DNA from: JANRKN01 sp033763435
GTDB lineage: Bacteria; Planctomycetota; Phycisphaerae; Phycisphaerales; UBA1924
Assembly (NCBI GenBank): GCA_033763435.1
Contig: JANRKN010000118.1
Coordinates: forward strand, 1 to 41,236
Length of the DNA: 41,236 nt
Direction of reading: 5' to 3'
Shown: one piece after another, positions 1 through 10,843 of the stretch
Layout: each line of letters begins with the position of its first letter
Position numbering within the stretch: the first letter of the stretch is position 1
Made by a program: the position numbers and the translations under genes
The notes under the pieces: generated by a model
Database searches by the model: none
Told to the model about the DNA's origin: nothing
What the model saw: only the letters and a program-made list of their open reading frames with translations

Positions 1-426
1 ATCACGCGACTGGTGAACATCGGTTTGGAGCCCTTCCTGGTCGGCGCGGCGGTCAACGGCGTGCTGGCCCAGCGACTGATCCGCCGGCTGTGCGTCCACT
101 GCAAGGCCGAGGAGGCCCCGAGCGCCGAGATGGCCGAGTTCCTCGAGATGCAGGGCATGAGCACCGAGAAGCTGTGGGTGCCCAGGGGCTGCGAGAAGTG
201 CCGCAAGACCGGCTATTCGGGCCGCGTGGGTATCTACGAGCTGCTCACGATCGACGATCAGCTCCGCGACATCATCGCGCGCAACCCCAACGTCGCCGAG
301 TTCCGGCGCATGTGCGTCGAGCGCGGCATGGTCACGCTGCGTCAGGACGGCATGCGCAAGGTCCGCAAGGGCCTGACGAGCATTCAGGAAGTCCTGCGCG
401 TCACCGAGGCGGTCCAGTCGGGCTGA
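1..426 (+). CDS. type IV pilus / type II secretion ATPase (PilB/GspE family), 3' part only
   Basis: The frame is open from the window's left edge to a TGA at 424-426, so only the last ~141 residues of a normally ~550-residue hexameric ATPase are visible. The segment begins just after the expected Walker B/His-box region. It contains VNGVLAQRLIRRLC, then two cysteine pairs (CVHC at about 32-35, CEKC at about 64-67) that form the zinc site typical of GspE/PilB. GYSGRVGIYELL and a C-terminal LRQDGMRKVRKGLTSIQEVLRVT follow, which is the classic end of this family. The protein powers pilus or pseudopilus assembly at the inner membrane. PilB and GspE cannot be separated from this fragment. The next gene, acs, is unrelated and has its own candidate promoter, so this is probably the end of a pilus operon. 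Confidence 0.93.
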   Translation: MTRLVNIGLEPFLVGAAVNGVLAQRLIRRLCVHCKAEEAPSAEMAEFLEMQGMSTEKLWVPRGCEKCRKTGYSGRVGIYELLTIDDQLRDIIARNPNVAEFRRMCVERGMVTLRQDGMRKVRKGLTSIQEVLRVTEAVQSG

Positions 427-459
427 TCCGTCGGCGGGCGGACATCCGGCGGGCGCCGC

Positions 460-489
460 TTGCAAGCGGATGGGCCGATCCGGTATGCT
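460..489 (+). promoter_or_regulatory. candidate sigma-70-type promoter for acs
   Basis: TTGCAA (460-465) and TATGCT (484-489) are separated by 18 nt; each matches 4 of 6 consensus bases. Transcription would start near 496, leaving a leader of about 56 nt that includes the AAGGAG at 534-539. The placement just after the pilus ATPase stop fits an independent acs transcript. Prediction by eye only. Confidence 0.4.
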
Positions 490-551
490 CCTGCGCAGTC
501 GGGGCGAGCCTCTGAGGTCCGCGCCCCGCGCGCAAGGAGTTGTTCGCCGCC

Positions 552-2696
<2,145 letters not shown>

Positions 2697-2723
2697 GGCG
2701 GGCCGAAGGGCGCGGAGCAAGCT

Positions 2724-2918
2724 TCATCCGCGGTCGCGGGCGGTCCACGTTCCGCCGTAGGTGTACTTGGCGCTGGAGGCTTTGAACTCAGGCCAGCACA
2801 CGTGGCAGACGAGCTGCCAGGGCGCGTCGTCGCGAGCGCGGACGCGGTAGAGCCTGGGCGCGGGCGTGCCGCAGCGTGCGCAGGGGCGCTGCGAGGTGCC
2901 CTTGAGCTTCTTGTTCAT
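2724..2918 (-). CDS. small zinc-ribbon protein, 64 aa
   Basis: A 64-residue ORF reading MNKKLKGTSQRPCARCG at the N-terminus. Two CxxC knuckles (CARC at 13-16, CHVC at 38-41) imply one structural zinc. The rest is basic and aromatic (YRVR, PWQLVCHVCWPEF). I do not recognise a named family, and the function is unknown; nucleic-acid binding or ribosome association is possible but only inferred. It ends convergently 28 nt from the acs stop. Upstream on the minus strand is the DinB-like gene, 26 nt away, so the two may be co-transcribed. No strong Shine-Dalgarno is visible. The cysteine spacing and gene-sized gap support it as real. Confidence 0.6.
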   Translation of the reverse strand: MNKKLKGTSQRPCARCGTPAPRLYRVRARDDAPWQLVCHVCWPEFKASSAKYTYGGTWTARDRG

Positions 2919-2944
2919 GGGCGCGTGGCCGTGTGCGGGGATGT

Positions 2945-3433
2945 TCAACCAAAGACGTTGGGCAGGCCGAGCGACTTGCGGATGCCCGCGAGCTGTCCGC
3001 CGTGCCAGCCGTCGTGCCAGGCGATCTTGGCGAGGCCGTCGACCGGGTCGGTCATGAAGCCGCCGGTCTTGTCCGAGAGCGGGCGGGCGAGGTCGGCGGG
3101 TGAGGCCTTGGCGAACCAGTCGAGGACGGCCGCGCGGTTGGCGCGCATGACGGCCAGGACGCTCTCGGGCGCGGGATAGGCCTTGGCGTCGCCGACGGGC
3201 TTGGAGCCCATGCCGAAGAGCTTGTCGTAGCCCTCGGGCATCGAGACACCGGGCGCGCCGAGCAATGAGCCGAGCCAGGCGTCGGTCGACGCGAGGTGGC
3301 CGACGGTCCAGAGCGCGTGGTTGTCGGTGGGGGCGGGCTGGTGGGTCCAGCGGGCCGCGGGGAAGTCCTTCAGTAGGGTTTCGACGTTCGAGCGAGCGAA
3401 CGTGGCGATGGACAGGGCGTTGGGCAGCGACAT
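2945..3433 (-). CDS. DinB/YfiT-like metal-binding four-helix protein
   Basis: 162 residues from the ATG at 3433, chosen because TTTCAGGAGAC with a clear AGGAG lies about 9 nt upstream. The fold is suggested by an N-terminal helix with LLKDFPAARW, then NHALWTVGHLASTDAWLG and WHDGWHGGQLAGIRKSLG near the C-terminus. His46, His140 and His144 match the DinB superfamily metal triad, where the last two form HxxxH. Members include bacillithiol/mycothiol-dependent transferases and damage-inducible proteins of unknown role; the substrate here is unknown. It lies divergently from the cyclophilin gene with 94 nt between starts and probably reads into the small zinc-ribbon gene. Confidence 0.85.
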   Translation of the reverse strand: MSLPNALSIATFARSNVETLLKDFPAARWTHQPAPTDNHALWTVGHLASTDAWLGSLLGAPGVSMPEGYDKLFGMGSKPVGDAKAYPAPESVLAVMRANRAAVLDWFAKASPADLARPLSDKTGGFMTDPVDGLAKIAWHDGWHGGQLAGIRKSLGLPNVFG

Positions 3434-3516
3434 GGGCGGCGTCTCCTGAAAGGGGAATCTCGGCCCGGAAGATCCGCAGCGTAGTCCGCGCGGTGGACGC
3501 ACCCGGGCCGGGCGTG

Positions 3517-3522
3517 TACCGT
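3517..3522 (+). promoter_or_regulatory. TANNNT -10-like box immediately before the cyclophilin start
   Basis: TACCGT ends 5 nt before the ATG at 3528 and there is no Shine-Dalgarno in between. The spacing would put the transcription start at or within 1-2 nt of the start codon, the arrangement of leaderless mRNAs. One of about eight such sites in the window. Confidence 0.35.
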
Positions 3523-3527
3523 CGGCC

Positions 3528-4046
3528 ATGACGACTCCGAATGCCGGCACCAACCCCCGTGTGAAGCTCGAAACCACCCTCGGCGACCTCGTGATCGAGC
3601 TCGATGCCGAGAAGGCCCCGATCTCGACCGCCAACTTCCTGTCGTACGTCGACTCGGGCTTCTACGCCGGGACGATCTTCCACCGCGTGATCGATGGGTT
3701 CATGATCCAGGGCGGCGGCTTCACGCCCGATATGAAGCAAAAGAAGACGCAGCCCGCGATCAAGAATGAATGGCGCAACGGGCTCAAGAACGTCCGTGGC
3801 GCGATCGCGATGGCGCGCCTGGGCGGCGACCCCGACTCGGCGACCAGCCAGTTCTTCATCAATGTCGTGGACAACGGGTTCCTCGACCGCGCGCAGCCCG
3901 ATGGCGCTGCCTATGCCGCGTTCGGCAAGGTGGTTGAAGGGCTCGAGGTCATCGATAAGGTGCGCGTCGTGAAGACGGGCACGAAGGCGGGGCATCAGGA
4001 CGTGCCGGTGCAGCCGGTCTCGATCCTGAAGGCCACGCGGATTTGA
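3528..4046 (+). CDS. peptidyl-prolyl cis-trans isomerase, cyclophilin type
   Basis: 172 residues, the full length of a single-domain bacterial cyclophilin. It has no signal peptide, so it is cytoplasmic. Core motifs are TTLGDLVIELDAEKAP at the start, then IFHRVIDGFMIQGGGFTPD carrying the catalytic Arg and the QGGG loop, RGAIAMAR, and SQFFINVVDNGFLD. The end, GLEVIDKVRVVKTG, is also standard. It catalyses proline isomerisation during folding. The substrate set is unknown. The ATG at 3528 is preceded by TACCGT (3517-3522) rather than a ribosome-binding site. It stands alone between a divergent DinB-like gene and a small membrane-protein gene. Confidence 0.95.
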   Translation: MTTPNAGTNPRVKLETTLGDLVIELDAEKAPISTANFLSYVDSGFYAGTIFHRVIDGFMIQGGGFTPDMKQKKTQPAIKNEWRNGLKNVRGAIAMARLGGDPDSATSQFFINVVDNGFLDRAQPDGAAYAAFGKVVEGLEVIDKVRVVKTGTKAGHQDVPVQPVSILKATRI

Positions 4047-4244
4047 GCGTGTCTGATCGCGCAGGCGGGCGAAAACCCTCCCCCGGGTTGGGGTGGTGCC
4101 GTGGGGTGAAAGTTGTGGGTAACTCCATGATTCAGAACGGGTTGGGTAGGCTGCGAGCGCCTTGGGACGCAGGTCGCGTGATGGGCGGAGTTTTTCCGGT
4201 TGTCCGCGCGCGCGGGGCCTGTCCGGGGCGTTGGAGTCCGGGCC

Positions 4245-4679
4245 ATGAGCGCTGTGCCGCGCATTCACCGGGTTCTGGAAGGTTGGTCGCAGGGTCGGGG
4301 TGTTCGCGATGATCGCGCGCGCTGGCGTGCGCGATGGGACGTGGTGGGCATGACGGCGCGCGCGCTGATGGCGGTCGGCTGGGCGGGCGTGCTGGTGCTG
4401 CTGGGCCTGTGGGCGATGCTCACGGGCGCGGAGCAGGCGCCGGCGCTGGGTACGGCCGTGCGCGTCGCGGGCTGGGCGGCGCTGGCGGGTGGGCAGTTTG
4501 TGTTCATGGTGCTCGTCGCGGACCACTTCTTCCCGCGCGCGAGCCGTCGGGTGATCGTGGCGATCGAGGCGCTGGCGCTCGTGGCGTTTCTCGTCGGGCT
4601 GGTGGCGGTGCTGGTGCAGCTGGCGGTGTGGACCAGCTCGGGCGAGCTGCTCGGGGCGTTCATCGTCAGCCCCTCCTAG
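4245..4679 (+). CDS. small membrane protein, three predicted TM helices
   Basis: 144 residues from the ATG at 4245; a TTG 45 nt upstream is also in frame. A basic N-terminal ~35 residues is followed by three hydrophobic segments at about 40-59, 72-93 and 103-128, with a charged loop HFFPRASRR between the second and third. I recognise no family. Positive-inside considerations would put the N-terminus in the cytoplasm. The gene ends 84 nt before the TTG start of the exported TPR-like protein and may belong to the same transcription unit. The ~200 nt upstream (4047-4244) holds only a GT-rich stretch and no clear promoter. Confidence 0.6.
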   Translation: MSAVPRIHRVLEGWSQGRGVRDDRARWRARWDVVGMTARALMAVGWAGVLVLLGLWAMLTGAEQAPALGTAVRVAGWAALAGGQFVFMVLVADHFFPRASRRVIVAIEALALVAFLVGLVAVLVQLAVWTSSGELLGAFIVSPS

Positions 4680-4752
4680 CGTTCCGGCGGTTCGCCCGAT
4701 GGGTCGGCCGATCGACAGCCGATCGTGATTGGGTGGACATTCGCGGGGCCGC

Positions 4753-4758
4753 AGGAGG
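4753..4758 (+). promoter_or_regulatory. ribosome-binding site deciding a TTG start
   Basis: AGGAGG at 4753-4758 lies 5 nt before TTG 4764, ideal spacing, while the in-frame GTG at 4725 precedes it and the GTG at 4782 is 23 nt away. This favours TTG 4764 as the start of the TPR-like exported protein. Confidence 0.55.
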
Positions 4759-4763
4759 CGCGT

Positions 4764-7658
4764 TTGCAGCATCGCCGTGGTGTGAACATCGCGGGTCGTC
4801 GGCGCGAATGGGCGCCGGGGCCGGGCTGGTTCAGTCCGGGCTGGCTCAGTCCACTGGGACTTTTTGTGGCCGCGGGTCTCGCGCTTGCCGGGCAGCCCGT
4901 CGCGAGTGCTCCGAGCGCGTCCGCGGCAACGCAAAGTCCGTCTCAGCCGATCGCGGCGTCGGCATCGACGGCGGCATCGACGGCCTTGGACGCGCCGGTC
5001 TTTGCCGCACGCTCGATCGCGCGGACCGCGATGCTTGATCTTCGCCTCAGGCCCGAGCGCACGCCCGCCGACTACGCCCTGACGTGGGCGCTGCTGGGTT
5101 TGGCCGAGAGCTATGCGCCAGCGGACGTTGAGCTCGTGCGCCGGCGCGCCGAGGCGGCGTTCAATGCGGGCGATGCTGACGCGGTCGAGCGCGCGACGCG
5201 TCGGCTGCTCGAGCTGGACCCGTCCGACACGGTGGCGCAGCTCCGGCTGATCTCGTCGCGGATTTCGCGTCTTCAGACCGCCGACGAGCGCCTCGCGTCG
5301 TACGACCGGTTTCTGGCCTCGGGCGCGATCGACGCGTCGATCCGCAGCCGGCTCGCGCTCGATGCCGCGCTGCTGGAGCGCGAGCGCGGACGGGCCGCGT
5401 CGTTTGACCGGTATCTCGCGCGCGCGATCGAGCTCGACGGCACGAACAAGGACGCGGCGCTGCTGCGCTGGGGCATGGTCGAATCGGCCGAGGCGCCCGG
5501 CTCCGAGCTCCGGCTGGGCGCGCTGCTCGCGCTGCTGATGGCTGATCCGTTGGATCTGAACGTGCACACGGCCGTGGCGCGCGAACTGGCCTCGACGGGC
5601 GCGTACAGCACCGCGAGGCGCTTCATCGAGAACTCTCGCGCGCTGCTCACGACTCAGGGCGATCAGACATGGATCGCGCTGGCGGTCTGCAACTACGTGC
5701 TGCGCTGGCATGCCGGCGGCGTCGAGAAGGTCGTTGCGGATCTTTCCAAGCAGGTCGCCGATCAGCGGGCGGCGCTGCAGCGCGAGATCGACAAGGCCAT
5801 GAAAGAAGGCCTGGGTGTGGGCGTCAGCGACCAGAAGCCCGAAGACGTCCGGCTGAACATGGACTTTGAGCGCATCCGCCTTGCCGGCGCGCTTGCGCTC
5901 GGCGATGAGAAGACGATCGGCGACTCGCTGACCGATTATTCCGGGAGCGTCGCGCAGCGCATCGCGCTCCGCAGCGACGACCGCTCGCGCCCTGCGGGCC
6001 TGACCGAGCGCAACGTCGCGTTCGAGAACCGGGCCGAGCGGCTCGAGCTCCAGCACTGGCGGGGCCTGGCCAACCGCGATATCGACAAGGCGCGGGCGGA
6101 CCTGGACGCGCTCGCCGCGGAGGACGACGGCGCGGACCTGGCTTCTGCGCGGGCGTGGCTCACGCTGCGCTCGGGCGAGGCGGGCGCGGCCGAGCTTGCG
6201 CTCGCGCAGTTCCGAGCGGTGCCCGCGTCGGCGGACATTGCGCCCGGGCTGACGCTCGCGGGCGAGGCGTCGGCGCTTGAGGCGATGGGCCGGAAGGACG
6301 AAGCGATCCAGACGCTCGCGCGGCTTGCGCGGAGCGACAGTCTGGGCGCGCTGGGCGCGTGGGCGCGCGGTCGGCTGATCGCGCTGGGCGGGTCTGACCC
6401 CGAGCGTTCGCCGGCTGCGCAGGCCGCGTCGAAGCTCAGCGAGCGCGTGCCGGCGTGGGTAGACAAGATGATCATCGATCCGCGGACGGGCCAGAGCCTG
6501 CGCGTGGAGCTGGTGAGCCCGACGGTTCGGGGTCTGGAGCCATCGCGGATCCGGGTGACGCTGCGGAACTTGACGCCGCTGCCTCTGGGCCTGGGCTCGA
6601 ACCGGGCGATGTCTTCGCGCCTGCTGTTCTCGCCGCGCGCCGAGGTGCGGATGGTGTCGGTGCCGGGCTTTGCCGAGCCCGAGGTGATCGATCTCCAGCG
6701 TCGGTTGCGGGTGATGCCGGGCGAGTCGCTGATCGCGGAGGTGACGCCCGACCTTGGGTACTTCGGGCTGGTGCTGGAATCAGCGATCGTCGAACCCGTG
6801 CGTGCGCGCTGGCAGGTGCTGCAGGGCTTCTTCCCGGCGATGACGGGCACGATGGAGGTCGCCAAGGGCTCGCAGATCGCGAGCACCGAATCGCTGGTGC
6901 GCACGCCCGTCGCCGAGGCGCGGCTGGTGTTCGATGAGTTGCTTTCGCGGTGCGAGCGTGCGACGGACGTGGATGCGCCCGTGCTGGCGGCGGCGGTGCG
7001 GGCGCGCACGCTGGGGCTGGCCGCGCTGATGGGGCCCATCCCCGCGGCGGGGTCCTCGGCGGCGTCGAACGTTCGGCCCAACGCGGCGCTCGTGCCGACG
7101 CCCGAGCAGTCGCAGCGGCTGTTCGCCGCGCTGGCCTCGCGGTATGCCGCGCTGTCGCCCATGACACGCGCGATTCTGGTCTGCGTGGTTCCCTCGGCGG
7201 TTCAGCACGCGGAGGCGAAGGTCTTCGACGAGGCCGTCCGCGCCGAGCGCGACCCGGCGGTGCTGCCGCTGGTGCTCGTCACGCGTGTCAGCGCCCCGAC
7301 CGACGAACTGCTGTCGCTTGAGAATCAGCCCGAGAGTGTCGCGGTCGTGATCGAGTTGCTGCGCGAGCGCCTGTCGAATTCTTCGGGTGAGTCGGCGCCG
7401 GGCGTGCCGGCGATCGATTCGATCGCGCGTGCGGGGCCGGGCTTGCTGGCGCTGAGGCCCAAGCCGCTGGCGGGCGAACAGAAGGCCGTGGACGACGTGC
7501 TGGTCCGACCGGCGCCGCCTTCGGCGCCCACGCCGACGTCTCCTTCGGCGCCCGTTCCAGCACCGACCGCTCCGCCCGCGGCACCGGCCTCGGGGAGCGA
7601 TTCGCTGCTCGACCCTGTGCCGACATCGCCCGGCGCGCCTTCGGGCTTGCCGAGGTAA
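4764..7658 (+). CDS. large exported TPR-like repeat protein with proline-rich tail
   Basis: 964 residues from TTG 4764, preceded by AGGAGG. A basic N-terminus (MQHRRGV...RRR) leads into a hydrophobic stretch LGLFVAAGLALAGQPVASA, which looks like a signal peptide or membrane anchor. Residues about 80-560 are alpha-helical with TPR-like units such as RRLLELDPSDTVAQLRL and AIELDGTNKDAALLRW. Residues about 590-720 are richer in beta-type sequence (VTLRNLTPLPLGLG, VMPGESLIAEVTPDLGYFG). The last ~70 are Pro/Ala/Ser-rich (APTPTSPSAPVPAPTAPP), suggesting a disordered or wall-spanning tail. No enzyme motif is visible. A scaffolding or envelope role is inferred from architecture only. The DNA encoding the pre-signal segment carries a 15-nt tandem duplication at 4821-4850. 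The TAA stop lies 9 nt before the next gene. Confidence 0.8.
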   Translation: MQHRRGVNIAGRRREWAPGPGWFSPGWLSPLGLFVAAGLALAGQPVASAPSASAATQSPSQPIAASASTAASTALDAPVFAARSIARTAMLDLRLRPERTPADYALTWALLGLAESYAPADVELVRRRAEAAFNAGDADAVERATRRLLELDPSDTVAQLRLISSRISRLQTADERLASYDRFLASGAIDASIRSRLALDAALLERERGRAASFDRYLARAIELDGTNKDAALLRWGMVESAEAPGSELRLGALLALLMADPLDLNVHTAVARELASTGAYSTARRFIENSRALLTTQGDQTWIALAVCNYVLRWHAGGVEKVVADLSKQVADQRAALQREIDKAMKEGLGVGVSDQKPEDVRLNMDFERIRLAGALALGDEKTIGDSLTDYSGSVAQRIALRSDDRSRPAGLTERNVAFENRAERLELQHWRGLANRDIDKARADLDALAAEDDGADLASARAWLTLRSGEAGAAELALAQFRAVPASADIAPGLTLAGEASALEAMGRKDEAIQTLARLARSDSLGALGAWARGRLIALGGSDPERSPAAQAASKLSERVPAWVDKMIIDPRTGQSLRVELVSPTVRGLEPSRIRVTLRNLTPLPLGLGSNRAMSSRLLFSPRAEVRMVSVPGFAEPEVIDLQRRLRVMPGESLIAEVTPDLGYFGLVLESAIVEPVRARWQVLQGFFPAMTGTMEVAKGSQIASTESLVRTPVAEARLVFDELLSRCERATDVDAPVLAAAVRARTLGLAALMGPIPAAGSSAASNVRPNAALVPTPEQSQRLFAALASRYAALSPMTRAILVCVVPSAVQHAEAKVFDEAVRAERDPAVLPLVLVTRVSAPTDELLSLENQPESVAVVIELLRERLSNSSGESAPGVPAIDSIARAGPGLLALRPKPLAGEQKAVDDVLVRPAPPSAPTPTSPSAPVPAPTAPPAAPASGSDSLLDPVPTSPGAPSGLPR
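4821..4850 (+). repeat. 15-nt tandem duplication in the N-terminal coding region
   Basis: CCGGGCTGGTTCAGT (4821-4835) is followed directly by CCGGGCTGGCTCAGT (4836-4850), 14 of 15 identical. In frame it encodes PGWFS-PGWLS just before the hydrophobic signal segment. It looks like a recent slippage duplication. Confidence 0.75.
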
Positions 7659-7661
7659 GCT
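7656..7661 (+). promoter_or_regulatory. TANNNT -10-like box at the start of the LPG-synthase-like gene
   Basis: TAAGCT spans the TAA stop of the upstream gene and ends 6 nt before GTG 7668. There is no Shine-Dalgarno between. The coincidence with a stop codon weakens the case, but the same hexamer and spacing recur at 36258-36263. Confidence 0.28.
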
Positions 7662-7667
7662 CGGCGC

Positions 7668-8687
7668 GTGGACGAAGCTCGTTCAGAACCTTTGGCGCCT
7701 CCCGCTTCCGCGGGCGATGGCTGGCGCGCCTCGCGCGGGCTGCGCCGGTGGGGCTTCGTCGCGGGCCTGTTGCTGCTGGCGGGCGCGGTCTATGCGGGGT
7801 TCCGGGGCACGGACCCGTCGCAACTCGTCCGTGCGTTGCGCGAGGCGCCCGTGCCGATGCTTGCGGCGGGGTTGCTGCTGCCGATCTTGAATTGGGTTCT
7901 GTCCGCGCACGTGCTCTGGATGCTGTCGAGGCGCTTTGCGCCCGTGCCCTGGCGCGACATGACGCTGCTCGCGGGCGCGGCGGGGCTCGCGAACTACCTC
8001 CCGCTGCGCCCGGGCATGCTGGGCCGCGTGGCGTATCACAAGAAGTTTCATGGCCTCGCGGTGACCCACTCAGCGCGTGTGCTTGTTGAGTCGGTCCTCT
8101 GCGGCCTTCCGGGCCTGGCGGCGACACTTGCGGTCGCGCTGCTGTGGTCTTCGCGCGGCGCGCTGGCGATCGTGCTGATCCCGCTGGCGCTGCTTGCGCT
8201 CTCGCTCGCGGTGGTGTTCGCGCGGGCGAGGCTCGCGCCGATCGTGTACGCGTGCTGGGTGCGCTGGCTCGACACGCTGGTGTGGGTAGGCCGGTATTGG
8301 GTCGTGCTGGCGATTGTGGGGGCGGCAGGGGACGGAACCGGCGGCGAGTCGCCGCGGTTTGAGCAGGCCGCAGCTTTGGCGTGCGTGAGTCAGATCGCGT
8401 CGCTGGTGCCTCTGGCGGGGAATGGGCTGGGTCTGCGCGAGTGGGCGGTGGGATTGACGAGCTCGATTCTGCCCGAGTGGGCCCGCGGGGTCGCGAGCGA
8501 TGGCGCGGCGCTGAAGATCGGGCTCCAGGCCGACCTGGTCAACCGCGCGCTCGAACTGCCCGCGGCGATCGTCGTGGGCGTGCTGTGCGGGTCGATTCTG
8601 GCGCGCCGGCACGCGGGCACGCGACCCGGGATTGAACCCCCAAGGGCCGAAAAGCCGTCGCCCGAGGAACGATCGGACCGAAAGTAA
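7668..8687 (+). CDS. lysylphosphatidylglycerol synthase TM-domain-like membrane protein (YbhN/AglD superfamily)
   Basis: 339 residues, GTG start 9 nt after the previous stop. Eight or so hydrophobic helices are visible: 27-45, 63-80, 95-110, 130-150, 155-175, 195-215, 232-250 and 275-300. Characteristic family features are the LLPILNWVLSAHVLWML helix, AGLANYLPLRPGMLGRVAYHKK, and SLVPLAGNGLGLREWAVG in the C-terminal half, the usual P-x-x-GGLGxRE-like region of PF03706 proteins. The catalytic GNAT-like domain of MprF is absent, so it is likely a stand-alone flippase- or glycolipid-associated integral membrane protein. Its substrate cannot be read from sequence. It is probably transcribed with, or just downstream of, the TPR-like gene. 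Confidence 0.75.
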   Translation: MDEARSEPLAPPASAGDGWRASRGLRRWGFVAGLLLLAGAVYAGFRGTDPSQLVRALREAPVPMLAAGLLLPILNWVLSAHVLWMLSRRFAPVPWRDMTLLAGAAGLANYLPLRPGMLGRVAYHKKFHGLAVTHSARVLVESVLCGLPGLAATLAVALLWSSRGALAIVLIPLALLALSLAVVFARARLAPIVYACWVRWLDTLVWVGRYWVVLAIVGAAGDGTGGESPRFEQAAALACVSQIASLVPLAGNGLGLREWAVGLTSSILPEWARGVASDGAALKIGLQADLVNRALELPAAIVVGVLCGSILARRHAGTRPGIEPPRAEKPSPEERSDRK

Positions 8688-8721
8688 ACTGTTTGCGGGC
8701 CCGTGCGTATGGCATAGTGGT

Positions 8722-8749
8722 GGGGTGGGTGGGGTGGGGTGGTGGGGGG
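8722..8749 (+). promoter_or_regulatory. G-quadruplex motif in the 5' region of the DUF444 gene
   Basis: Runs GGGG (8722-8725), GGG (8727-8729), GGGG (8731-8734) and GGGG (8736-8739) are separated by single T residues, followed by GG-T-GGGGGG to 8749 and two more G-runs to 8760. Single-nucleotide loops are the most stable parallel G4 class. The G-rich strand is the coding strand, so an RNA G4 would form about 28-55 nt upstream of the ATG at 8777. Confidence 0.7.
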
Positions 8750-8776
8750 ACGGGCAGGGGAAAGGTCGGCGCCCCG

Positions 8777-9898
<1,122 letters not shown>

Positions 9899-9934
9899 CC
9901 TTCGCTCAGATCCTCGCGTCCGAGGCGCGTCGGC

Positions 9935-10843
9935 GTGCGAATCATCATTGTTCGCGAGGGCATCGGCCTTTGCGCTTCAGGCCCCGGGGCAGCGTGCGTG
10001 TTCCTGTTCGTTGTGTATGCCGTGCTCGTCTGGTACCTCGCCTGCCGGTGGAGGCGGGAGTGGCTTGGCCTCGCGTCGGTCGCGCTCGGTCTCGCGGGCG
10101 TGGTGCTCGTCGCGCTCTTTCACTACAAGCTGCACGTCTGGACCGAGGGGCGCGTGTATCTGCCCGTGATGCAGGTGCTGCTCTATCCGTACGGCGTGCT
10201 GGTCGCGGGGTTCGGCCTGTTCAGCTGGGCGCTGCCGCGGACGTTCTCCGCGCGCGGGCGCGAGCTGTGCCGGAGCTGCGGGTACGACGTCACGGGCCTC
10301 GCTGAAGAAGCACGCTACACCTGCCCCGAGTGCGGCAACGAGCACGCCCACGAACATGCCGGGCCGATGTGCGCGGCCTGCGGCGAGCGGCTGCCTGAGC
10401 TTTCTTCCGCGGGCAAGTGCCGATGCACCCGCTGCCGGACGCTGCACATCTCACCCGCGGTCGCGCTCGCGTCGGCGCAGCACCACCCAGCCCGCAACCA
10501 GCGTCAGGGCGGGCAGCCCGGCGAGCAGGCCGATCCTCGCCGCGACGAGCGCGCCCCCGAGCTCGCGCTCTCCCAGGACCATCGCGCCCCGTCGTACCTC
10601 GGCGCCCGGGGCGATGCGGTCCTCGAGCCCCGCGAGCCAGAGCAGCCCGCCCTCGAACAGCGCGGCATTGCCGGGGCTCGGGTTGATCGTGCGCCCATCG
10701 ACACGCAGCTCGCGCGAGGCCACGCCGTCGGAGAACCAGCCATTGCCGAGCATGCCCGAGCCGCCCATGACCACGAGGCGCTGACCACGCGCCTGCTCGC
10801 CGCGGGGCGCTCGCTCCAGCGCGAGCCCGAGCAGGGCCTCTGA
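9935..10843 (+). CDS. membrane protein with double zinc ribbon; C-terminus runs on into antisense DNA
   Basis: The GTG at 9935 is the first start; GTG 9998, just before VFLFVVYAVLVWYLA, is an alternative. Three hydrophobic segments (about 22-37, 43-63, 74-100) precede a first zinc ribbon, CRSCGYDVTGL with C112, C115, C130, C133, a motif very common in planctomycete membrane proteins. A second cysteine cluster is at C146, C149, C162, C164, C167. Up to residue ~172 (position 10450) the sequence looks natural. From 10451 onward the frame has no stop and continues opposite the GldG-like gene to a TGA at 10841-10843, giving a low-complexity Arg/Glu/Pro/Ala-rich tail. I believe the membrane and ribbon part; the tail is doubtful and could reflect a lost stop or frameshift. 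Function unknown. Confidence 0.6.
   Translation: MRIIIVREGIGLCASGPGAACVFLFVVYAVLVWYLACRWRREWLGLASVALGLAGVVLVALFHYKLHVWTEGRVYLPVMQVLLYPYGVLVAGFGLFSWALPRTFSARGRELCRSCGYDVTGLAEEARYTCPECGNEHAHEHAGPMCAACGERLPELSSAGKCRCTRCRTLHISPAVALASAQHHPARNQRQGGQPGEQADPRRDERAPELALSQDHRAPSYLGARGDAVLEPREPEQPALEQRGIAGARVDRAPIDTQLARGHAVGEPAIAEHARAAHDHEALTTRLLAAGRSLQREPEQGL

Noticed and set aside
2919..6056. Very long open frame on the minus strand opposite the DinB-like, cyclophilin and TPR genes
   Set aside because: It is Arg/Pro/Ala-rich, crosses several real genes and matches no family; such frames arise because TTA, CTA and TCA codons are rare at this GC. Only its last 64 codons (2724-2918) look like a gene.
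7656..7661. TAAGCT as a certain promoter
   Set aside because: It contains the upstream stop codon TAA, so the match may be a by-product of a short gene gap; retained only at low confidence, as is 36258-36263.
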